Shown: one piece after another, positions 1 to 5,246 of the stretch
Layout: each line of letters opens with the position of its first letter
How positions within the stretch are numbered: position 1 is the stretch's first letter
NCBI GenBank assembly: GCA_030950875.1
Contig: JAUZQS010000061.1
Location: 1 to 5,575 of the forward strand
Length of the DNA: 5,575 nucleotides
Direction: 5' to 3'
From: Mariprofundaceae bacterium
Lineage (GTDB): Bacteria > Pseudomonadota > Zetaproteobacteria > Mariprofundales > Mariprofundaceae
Translations under genes and position numbers: made by a program
The notes under the pieces: model-generated
The model's input: only the letters and a program-made list of their open reading frames with translations
The model's database searches: none
What the model was told of the DNA's origin: nothing

Positions 1-1217
1 CAGCCCAAAGAGAATAAAAAACCACGTGCTGAAACAACAAAATCACTACCCATTGCCAAAGCCCATGCCACATCAGCTGGCGTCACCAGTTTCCCCGAAC
101 AAACCACTCTAATACGTTCACGTAAACCATAGCCTACCAAATGATTCACCAGCATCGGCAAACTCTCTGAAATCGGCATGCCCACATAATCCATCAAGGC
201 CTGTGGGGCTGCGCCAGTCCCTCCATCGGCACTGTCCAAGGTGATAAAATCAGGGGCTGAATGCAACCCGCGCTCTTGTATGGCTTCAAATAAATGATCC
301 AACACATTACAGCCACCCAATACCAATTTAATTCCCACAGGCTTGCCCGTTACAGCTCGCACACGCTCAACCATATCCAAAATATCATTCGGTGAATCAA
401 TATCTACATGACGATTTGGGCTGATTGAATCTTGCCCGACCTCAATGCCACGAATGCGTGCAATTTCTTCACTGACTTTTTGCCCTGGCAACATCCCACC
501 CTTACCCGGTTTAGCACCCTGACTGAGTTTAATTTCAAACATCCGGACTTGCTTATAAGCCGCAATCTCACATAATTTTTCATCACTTAAATGACCATCG
601 CTATCACGCACCCCATATTTTGCTGTGCCGATTTGAAATACCAAATCTGCTCCACCTTCCAAATGATACGGTGATAAGCCACCCTCACCTGTATTCATCC
701 AGCAGCCAGCTCTTGCCGCCCCCTTGGATAGGGCAAGCACGGCCACTTTGGATAGTGCGCCATAACTCATGCCCGAAATATTAAACGGGCTCTTGGCTTT
801 AAATGGTTTTTCACAAGCATCTCCAATCACAATGCTTTGAATCTTTTCCGCATCTTCTTCTAAAGCTGGAAACGGACAATTTACAAAGAAAATACTACCC
901 ACAGGGCTTAAATCACGGGTTGAGCCAAAAGCAGAGGTCATATCCACATGCTTTGCAGCTTTATAAACCCATTCACGCTGCGCACGGTTAAAAGGCATCT
1001 CTTCTCTATCCATGGCAAAGAAATATTGGCGGAAAAAAGCGCCTAAATATTCAAAGCCACTACGAAAACGTCCAATCAACGGGTAATTATGACGAATCGC
1101 ATTTTTTCGCTGCGAAACATCTACGACATACAATGCAATTGCGAATAATAGCAGTAGCCCCAATAGGCCAATCAATACAATACCCATGGCTGTAAACACT
1201 TGGTATAATAATTCCAT
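1..1217 (-). CDS. FMN-binding glutamate synthase family protein, membrane-anchored (3' end beyond window)
   Basis: The frame is open for 405 codons from the ATG at 1217 to the left edge, so the C-terminus is missing. Residues about 8-32 form one strongly hydrophobic helix, a likely inner-membrane anchor. The rest matches the FMN-binding TIM-barrel domain of the glutamate synthase large subunit (Glu_synthase, GltB/COG0069 type): SGMSYGALS (148-156), GEGG (177-180), AKPGKGGMLPG (235-245), ISPNRHVDI (265-273) and LDSADGGTGAAP (327-338). There is no N-terminal glutamine amidotransferase domain, so this is the short stand-alone type, usually about 500-550 residues. Such proteins are often annotated as glutamate synthases, but the substrate and electron donor are rarely proven. 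The cysteines expected for the Fe-S cluster would lie just past the visible ARGFLFSLG end. The start is supported by AGGAG five bases upstream. The gene follows the hydrolase by 33 bp with no terminator between them, so it is probably cotranscribed. The family call is firm; the reaction is not. Confidence 0.9.
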   Translation of the reverse strand, partial: MELLYQVFTAMGIVLIGLLGLLLLFAIALYVVDVSQRKNAIRHNYPLIGRFRSGFEYLGAFFRQYFFAMDREEMPFNRAQREWVYKAAKHVDMTSAFGSTRDLSPVGSIFFVNCPFPALEEDAEKIQSIVIGDACEKPFKAKSPFNISGMSYGALSKVAVLALSKGAARAGCWMNTGEGGLSPYHLEGGADLVFQIGTAKYGVRDSDGHLSDEKLCEIAAYKQVRMFEIKLSQGAKPGKGGMLPGQKVSEEIARIRGIEVGQDSISPNRHVDIDSPNDILDMVERVRAVTGKPVGIKLVLGGCNVLDHLFEAIQERGLHSAPDFITLDSADGGTGAAPQALMDYVGMPISESLPMLVNHLVGYGLRERIRVVCSGKLVTPADVAWALAMGSDFVVSARGFLFSLG

Positions 1218-1222
1218 CACTG

Positions 1223-1227
1223 CTCCT
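1223..1227 (-). promoter_or_regulatory. Ribosome binding site of the glutamate synthase family gene
   Basis: AGGAG on the minus strand lies five bases before the ATG at 1217. It fixes the start of a gene whose N-terminus is a poorly conserved membrane anchor and would otherwise be hard to place; the next in-frame ATG (1187) has no comparable site. Confidence 0.75.
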
Positions 1228-1250
1228 ACACCTATTCATTATTCCAAGCA

Positions 1251-2015
1251 TCAACCGTTCAAATAACGCTCCGCCCAAACTGCAATCAACTGCCCTACAT
1301 AACGCGCATCGAATGCGTTACTCAGCAAATGATCCGATTGATCCAAGGATACATAGCTTTTGGGGTGATGGGCTGCCTGAAAGATGATTGAAGCATTTTC
1401 AATGCCTACCATCTCATCCAAGGGCGCATGCATGACCAACAAGGCCTTCTTTAACTTGCTCACATCTTCTAATACCGACGCTTCTTCCAAATCATCTATA
1501 AATTGTTGTTTAATCGTGAAATTACGACCTGCCAACTTAACAGTTGCCTCACCATGCTCAGCAATGATGGCTTTGGAATCAGAAAACTGCTCGGATACAT
1601 GTGCAGGAGAAGCAGGGCTTGCAACCGTTACGATCGCTTGCACTGATGCAATGAGCCCCGCTGCTTTTAATACTGCCGTACCACCCAAGGAATGCCCCAC
1701 CAAAACACTTGGCGCATACCCCGCTTGCTGCATAAAATCTGCTGCACTTAGAATATCCTGCACATTACTGGTGAAATTCGTGTCCGAAAAATCGCCTTCA
1801 CTTTCGCCCAAACCTGTAAAATCAAAACGCAACACCGCCATACCCTGATCTACCAAACTCTTGGCAATATATCCCGCAGCTTTCAGGCTCTTATTGCATG
1901 TAAAACAGTGTGCCAATAGTGCATAAGCCCTAGGTTTTTGATCTGGCAAGTCCAAACGCGCCGATAACTGTTGCCCATGCACATTGGGGAAATGTAGCCG
2001 CTCAATGCTAGGCAT
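1251..2015 (-). CDS. Alpha/beta hydrolase (serine hydrolase, stand-alone form of the hydrolase half of hydrolase-OsmC proteins)
   Basis: This 254-residue protein has a single alpha/beta-hydrolase fold and no signal peptide, so it is probably cytoplasmic. The nucleophile elbow is GHSLGG (107-112) with Ser109. Asp200 in APLDEMVG and His229 in SDHLL fit the acid and base of the triad. The segments AHCFTC (35-40), VLRFDFTGLGESEGDF (61-76) and HHPKSYVSLDQSDHLL (216-231) resemble, from memory, the N-terminal half of bifunctional alpha/beta hydrolase/OsmC proteins. The OsmC (peroxiredoxin-like) half is absent and does not follow as a separate gene in the window. The ATG directly abuts the TAA of the preceding oxidoreductase gene and has no clear Shine-Dalgarno, so translation probably depends on termination-reinitiation. 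The next in-frame Met is residue 59, which would delete the fold's first strands, so 2015 is the credible start. The substrate (ester, thioester or other acyl compound) cannot be read from the sequence. Confidence 0.9.
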   Translation of the reverse strand: MPSIERLHFPNVHGQQLSARLDLPDQKPRAYALLAHCFTCNKSLKAAGYIAKSLVDQGMAVLRFDFTGLGESEGDFSDTNFTSNVQDILSAADFMQQAGYAPSVLVGHSLGGTAVLKAAGLIASVQAIVTVASPASPAHVSEQFSDSKAIIAEHGEATVKLAGRNFTIKQQFIDDLEEASVLEDVSKLKKALLVMHAPLDEMVGIENASIIFQAAHHPKSYVSLDQSDHLLSNAFDARYVGQLIAVWAERYLNG

Positions 2016-3449
2016 TTAGAACCAGCGCATCAAAAATCGAACAAGTTTTTTTGTGCCTTCAGAAAAGAGCTTTTCTGTATAAAAACTACCTGCTATGCGT
2101 TTATTCACTTCTGATAACGTTGGATATGGCGCAATCATCGAAGCCATCGCTCCAATTTTCATTTTTTGTGAAATTGCTAATACCCAAGGCTGAATCAATT
2201 CGCCAGCATGCAGGCCGACAATGGTAGCACCTAAAATACGACCATTTTGCTCGGTCACAACTTTCACCATACCTTCCGTACGCCTTTCAGCTTGCGCCCT
2301 ATCATTTTCTTCAAACTTCCAGCGTAATACCCGCACAGACTTACCAGCTTGCTCAGCATCGGCCTCAGTCATCCCCACATGTGCCAACTCTGGATCAGTA
2401 TAAGTCACCCAAGGCACTGCCGAATAATCCACCTTAGCAGGCCATTTAAATAACATATTACGAATCACAATACCGGCCTGATAGGCAGCCATATGGGTAA
2501 ATTGATAGGGTCCAGCAACATCACCAATAGCAAAAATACGTTTATTCGAACTTCTCAAACGCGCGTCCACTTCCACACCGTGCGGGCTATATTTCACACC
2601 TGCCGCTTCCAAGTTCAGACCATTTACATTGGCGCGTCGCCCTGTGGCAATCAATATATGCGAGCCTTGCACACATGCCTTTTCAGGCTTGTTTTCATCG
2701 CCCAACTCACAGTACGCGTTGATACCATGATCGGTTTTCTCAATGCGTAAGTTTCGCCCACCCTCATAAAATTTCATTCCTTCATCCGTTAACCGATCAA
2801 TAACAATTTGCGCGAGTTCACGATCATCTTTCATCAACAACCGTGCCAACTCCATGACTGTAACCTTGGCACCCAAACGACGATGCGCCTGTGCCATTTC
2901 AATGCCAATGGGACCTCCACCAACAACAATCAAATGATCAATGGATTCTTTGTTATCAAAAATATTTTCATTGGTGAAATAATCCACATCATCCAAGCCT
3001 TCAATGGGTGGCACAAATGCCGATGAACCCGTTGCTAGCACAAAATACTTGGCACACACCTGCACATCACCAGCTTGTACGGTTTTTTCATCGATAAATT
3101 CCGCTGCTGCTTGAATGACCTTCACACCCAAGCCTTCAAAGCGCTCTACCGAATCATTCGGCGCAATGGCTGCAATCACATCATGCACATGTTTATGTAC
3201 CGCAGCCCAATCAATGGTCGGTGAATTGGGTTGCACGCCAAAAACTCTGGCTTCGCGCATGCTTTGCGCCACATGCCCTGAAGCAAGCATCGCCTTAGAT
3301 GGTACACAGCCTGTATTAAGGCAATCGCCGCCCATGGCAGCCTTTTCAATCAATACCACATTCGCACCCATTTGTGATGCCCCAGCAGCAACGGATAAAC
3401 CACCTGATCCTGCTCCGATTACGCAAATATCCGTATGAATGGTGTTCAT
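2016..3449 (-). CDS. FAD-dependent pyridine nucleotide-disulfide oxidoreductase (mercuric reductase/lipoamide dehydrogenase-like, substrate unknown)
   Basis: This 477-residue protein is the normal length for class I flavoprotein disulfide reductases. The FAD dinucleotide fold is VIGAGSGG (10-17). The redox-active disulfide is GDCLNTGCVPSK, with Cys43 and Cys48. The NAD(P) fold is VVGGGPIGIEMA (175-186), with Glu200 ending the following strand, which favours NAD(H) over NADP(H) by family rules. The second FAD motif is IFAIGDVAG (305-313). The C-terminal dimerisation domain has PYPTLSE (441-447). There Tyr442 replaces the catalytic His of lipoamide dehydrogenase and glutathione reductase, while Glu447 is kept. 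There is no N-terminal heavy-metal domain and no C-terminal Cys pair as in MerA. The tail (458-477) is basic and aromatic and might touch the membrane, which is inference. The gene overlaps the VTT membrane-protein gene by ATGA and has AGGAG seven bases upstream. Such flavoproteins often neighbour VTT proteins, suggesting a shared envelope role. Confidence 0.93.
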   Translation of the reverse strand: MNTIHTDICVIGAGSGGLSVAAGASQMGANVVLIEKAAMGGDCLNTGCVPSKAMLASGHVAQSMREARVFGVQPNSPTIDWAAVHKHVHDVIAAIAPNDSVERFEGLGVKVIQAAAEFIDEKTVQAGDVQVCAKYFVLATGSSAFVPPIEGLDDVDYFTNENIFDNKESIDHLIVVGGGPIGIEMAQAHRRLGAKVTVMELARLLMKDDRELAQIVIDRLTDEGMKFYEGGRNLRIEKTDHGINAYCELGDENKPEKACVQGSHILIATGRRANVNGLNLEAAGVKYSPHGVEVDARLRSSNKRIFAIGDVAGPYQFTHMAAYQAGIVIRNMLFKWPAKVDYSAVPWVTYTDPELAHVGMTEADAEQAGKSVRVLRWKFEENDRAQAERRTEGMVKVVTEQNGRILGATIVGLHAGELIQPWVLAISQKMKIGAMASMIAPYPTLSEVNKRIAGSFYTEKLFSEGTKKLVRFLMRWF

Positions 3450-4174
3450 GATAATTCTCCTGATGATTTCTTTGCACTGTCCTTGGTCTTTGCCAAGCGT
3501 TTATATATAACAGGCACAAGTGCCAACAAACCCAAGCCTAAAAATGCACCCATCATTTCAGGTGTAATGATACTCGCTGCTGAAAAGCTTTTTCCCTGTT
3601 CAAAGATCTTACCAAGACCACTACCTGCCAAGGCATATACAAAGGTTGCTGGTATAATACCAAAAAAAGTAGCTATCACGTAAATACGCAATGGAACGCC
3701 TAAAAAGGCTGGCGCGAGATTCACCAAAAAGAATGGGAATATCGGCACAACCCGTAATATAAACATATAACTCCACACATCTTTTTCAAATCCTGCTTGC
3801 AGTTTTTTCACTGTATTGCCTGCCTTAGCCAATAAAAAGTCACCCAATGATGTCTTAGCAATAAGAAATAAAATGGTTGCTCCCAAAGTGGCTCCCGTCA
3901 CTGCCATGGATGTACCCCACACTGCACCGAATAAAAATCCGCCGCTTAAGGTCATCACCAAACCACCAGGCAAGGATAACGCCACCACCAATATGTAAAT
4001 ACTGATATACACCAATGATGCCATAATAGGGTGCATCGCAACCTGCTCGGATAAGGCATGGCGATGTTCCGCCAAGGCATCAAAGCTCAAGTATTGACCT
4101 AAGTCCAACATGAAAAATGCCACAATGGCAGCAACAATCAACAATATCGGAATAAGGCGTTTTAGTGTATTCAT
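3446..4174 (-). CDS. TVP38/TMEM64 family (VTT/DedA-type) inner-membrane protein
   Basis: This 242-residue polytopic membrane protein has hydrophobic segments at about 7-23, 49-68, 70-90, 92-107, 160-183 and 207-225, and a basic C-terminal tail (KRLAKTKDSAKKS). The VTT domain shows LSLPGGLVMTLSGGFLFGAV (66-85) with the family's glycine-rich GGFLFG, and the re-entrant-type segment RVVPIFPFFLVN (141-152). Relatives (TVP38, TMEM41B, DedA, YdjX/YdjZ) are linked to lipid scrambling or envelope maintenance; the function of this one is not known. I prefer the ATG at 4174 because GGAG sits six bases before it. A start at 4186, adding four residues, overlaps that site and has no site of its own. The gene follows the exported-protein gene by about 13 bp and overlaps the next gene by four bases, so it lies firmly inside the operon. 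Confidence 0.9.
   Translation of the reverse strand: MNTLKRLIPILLIVAAIVAFFMLDLGQYLSFDALAEHRHALSEQVAMHPIMASLVYISIYILVVALSLPGGLVMTLSGGFLFGAVWGTSMAVTGATLGATILFLIAKTSLGDFLLAKAGNTVKKLQAGFEKDVWSYMFILRVVPIFPFFLVNLAPAFLGVPLRIYVIATFFGIIPATFVYALAGSGLGKIFEQGKSFSAASIITPEMMGAFLGLGLLALVPVIYKRLAKTKDSAKKSSGELS
3457..3461 (-). promoter_or_regulatory. Ribosome binding site of the oxidoreductase gene
   Basis: AGGAG lies seven bases before the ATG at 3449, inside the last codons of the upstream VTT gene. Together with the ATGA stop/start overlap (3446-3449) it supports both independent initiation and translational coupling. Confidence 0.75.
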
Positions 4175-4180
4175 TGTATT

Positions 4181-4184
4181 CTCC
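4181..4184 (-). promoter_or_regulatory. Ribosome binding site deciding the VTT gene start
   Basis: GGAG with a six-base spacer precedes the ATG at 4174. The earlier ATG at 4186 overlaps this GGAG and is preceded only by the upstream gene's TGA region without a Shine-Dalgarno, so the shorter protein is favoured. Confidence 0.65.
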
Positions 4185-4187
4185 ATC

Positions 4188-4667
4188 TCAGTTTACCAAC
4201 AAACGGTAATCAGGTGTTGGGTTCAAAGGACAAGAATAAAGATACTCACCTTTTGTTAAGGTAATGGCGTAGTCTTTAAATGCGCCTGTCTGGATATTAC
4301 CTCCCGATACGGAAGGTAATATAAGCCGGCTCAAACCCTGACCACGCAACCAAAACCCCAAAACGTACGGCACATTACGATTGTGAATACGAAAAACATA
4401 AGACCCCGCGTCCAAATGTAAAACCTCACTCAAAGCCAATCGTTTATCCTGTGTCCGCTCATTAATGGCAGTACAATCGGCAGCCTGTTTGGATTGAAAT
4501 GCATAATCCTTAGATTCTGCCTCTACAAACTGACAGGCAGTCTGTGTAAACTCAATAACGACAGGTTCAGCCAATGCCTGCTCACTCGCCCATAACCATA
4601 AACCCATGACTGCCAAAATCCACACATGCATCAACAACTCCTTCATACGTTTTGTGGTGGTCGCCAT
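4188..4667 (-). CDS. Exported small protein with cupredoxin-like features, family not recognised with certainty
   Basis: This protein has 159 residues from the ATG at 4667. A signal peptide is evident: Lys6, Arg7 and Lys9, a hydrophobic core about 11-28, and an ALA|EP cleavage site after residue 33. The mature protein would be about 126 residues, mostly beta-type. The segment GSYVFRIHNRNVPYVLGFWL (88-107) and the C-terminal GEYLYSCPLNPTPDYRLLV (140-158) recall the strands around the copper site of cupredoxins. The usual first His is Tyr101 and no His or Met follows Cys146, so type 1 copper binding is unlikely. Cys45 and Cys65 could form a disulfide. It sits 13 bp after the kinase gene and two bases before the alternative VTT start, so it is probably cotranscribed. 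The start is uncertain: ATG 4631 has an AAGGAG six bases upstream, but starting there removes all the basic residues of the signal peptide. The cupredoxin link is inference from pattern. Confidence 0.8.
   Translation of the reverse strand: MATTTKRMKELLMHVWILAVMGLWLWASEQALAEPVVIEFTQTACQFVEAESKDYAFQSKQAADCTAINERTQDKRLALSEVLHLDAGSYVFRIHNRNVPYVLGFWLRGQGLSRLILPSVSGGNIQTGAFKDYAITLTKGEYLYSCPLNPTPDYRLLVN
4638..4643 (-). promoter_or_regulatory. Strong Shine-Dalgarno-like AAGGAG inside the exported-protein gene
   Basis: AAGGAG with a six-base spacer precedes the internal ATG at 4631 (Met13). The sites before the ATGs at 4667 and 4646 are weak. This argues for a shorter protein starting MHVWILAV, but that form lacks basic residues in the signal peptide n-region. 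The motif also simply encodes Lys-Glu, so it may be chance. Confidence 0.4.
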
Positions 4668-4680
4668 GTTTGCTTTTCAA

Positions 4681-5199
4681 TTACATACTCTTCTCATAGC
4701 AAACATCTTTACCTTGAAATTCGCATGGCATATCAATACAAAATATACTGCCCTTACCGAGCTTACTACATACACGAATATCTCCATCCAATAGTGTCAC
4801 AAAACGTTGCGCAATGGATGTCCCCAATCCTGTACCTTCAGATAAACCATGCGCATGTTGATGAACCTGTTTGAAAGGATCAAAAATAGAATCCAAATCT
4901 TCTTCTGGAATACCAATGCCCGTATCCTCAACCTCTATTATTAATCGTTTTTGTTTTTTAGACAGTATTACAGCTACATGCCCAGATTCTGTGAATTTCA
5001 CGGCATTGGCAATGATATTCAATAAAATTTGCCGCAAATGGATATCATCTGTAAAAACGCTTTCAGGCACATTTTGAATCTTACCTAGATCCTGCAAGTG
5101 TTTGCACATACATAGCGCAACCTCTTGATTCACTTGGACTATTGAAAAAACACTCATCACCAATAAGGTGACTCCGTGTTTTTTCAATACGCCATGCAA
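4681..5199 (-). CDS. Chimeric ORF: element-derived N-terminus joined to histidine kinase HATPase domain
   Basis: The ORF of 172 residues starts at an ATG inside the element. Its first 39 residues are element sequence (MHGVLKKHGVTLLVMSVFSI and onward, with no similarity to kinases). Lys40 is the duplicated CTT/AAG codon, and from there the sequence is native kinase. The HATPase domain is complete: Asn61/Asn65 in the N box, Asp92 in DTGIGIP, and GTGLG at 122-126. No Shine-Dalgarno is visible before the ATG, so expression is doubtful. It is best read as the stranded 3' piece of the broken kinase gene. Confidence 0.45.
   Translation of the reverse strand: MHGVLKKHGVTLLVMSVFSIVQVNQEVALCMCKHLQDLGKIQNVPESVFTDDIHLRQILLNIIANAVKFTESGHVAVILSKKQKRLIIEVEDTGIGIPEEDLDSIFDPFKQVHQHAHGLSEGTGLGTSIAQRFVTLLDGDIRVCSKLGKGSIFCIDMPCEFQGKDVCYEKSM
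5080..5082 (+). repeat. Target site duplication CTT, left copy
   Basis: CTT directly abuts the left inverted repeat and is repeated at 5247-5249. On the minus strand it is the AAG lysine codon in both kinase fragments. Three bases could match by chance, but exact restoration of the reading frame on removing one copy supports it. Confidence 0.75.
5083..5104 (+). repeat. Left terminal inverted repeat of the element
   Basis: These 22 bases are the exact reverse complement of 5225-5246. They begin ACCTAGATCC and end GTGTTTG. Beyond them, 7 of the next 8 pairs in the inner arm differ mostly by transitions or match, so the original repeat was probably longer and has decayed. Confidence 0.88.
5141..5188. 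other. Central hairpin of the element, possible bidirectional terminator
   Basis: A perfect 13-bp inverted repeat (ATTGAAAAAACAC against GTGTTTTTTCAAT) encloses a second 5-bp stem, TCACC/GGTGA (5157-5161 with 5167-5171), with a five-base AATAA loop and a small 3x4 internal loop. On both strands a T6 run follows the inner hairpin by a few bases, a layout like a weak factor-independent terminator, although the T-run itself pairs in the longer stem. Function is inferred. Confidence 0.5.
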
Positions 5200-5224
5200 A
5201 CCAATATCTTACACTCTGCACGTA

Positions 5225-5246
5225 CAAACACTTGCAGGATCTAGGT
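5225..5246 (-). repeat. Right terminal inverted repeat of the element
   Basis: Exact inverted copy of 5083-5104. On the minus strand its first six bases, ACCTAG, supply the Thr codon and in-frame TAG that truncate the upstream kinase fragment. Confidence 0.88.

Larger units (their letters stand above)
5083..5246. mobile_element. 164-bp palindromic MITE-like element with 3-bp target duplication
   Basis: The two ends are inverted copies. The outer 22 bp match perfectly, beginning ACCTAGATCCTGCAAGTG on each strand. The arms then run 36 bp further with partial identity and no gap, and meet again in a perfect 13-bp inverted repeat (5141-5153 with 5176-5188) around a short hairpin. Direct CTT repeats flank it (5080-5082 and 5247-5249). 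It encodes no transposase, so it would have to be moved in trans by a related insertion sequence. A 3-bp duplication is known for several IS groups, including some in the IS5 and IS3 families, so the parent family cannot be named. Removing it restores the host kinase frame, which fixes the borders to the base. Other classes of palindromic intergenic repeat (ERIC- or Correia-like) are alternatives, but I recognise none of their sequences. Confidence 0.85.

Noticed and set aside
1218..1250. Terminator or promoter between the hydrolase and the glutamate synthase family gene
   Set aside because: The 33-bp gap holds a ribosome binding site but no hairpin with a T-run and no convincing promoter pair.
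404..1278. Short minus-strand frames at 404-586 and 1087-1278
   Set aside because: They overlap, in other frames, the continuous glutamate synthase family gene, which has conserved motifs throughout.
1384..1848. 154-residue open frame on the plus strand
   Set aside because: It lies wholly inside the hydrolase gene on the opposite strand, shows no recognisable domain, and the hydrolase has clear catalytic motifs.
2016..3449. merA (mercuric reductase)
   Set aside because: There is no heavy-metal N-domain, no C-terminal Cys pair and no mer genes nearby.
2016..3449. lpdA (dihydrolipoamide dehydrogenase)
   Set aside because: The catalytic His is Tyr442 and there are no 2-oxoacid dehydrogenase genes around it.
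4684..4760. Promoter for the exported-protein gene inside the kinase 3' end
   Set aside because: A TTGATA hexamer is present on the minus strand, but no good -10 hexamer follows at 16-18 bases, so it was not called.
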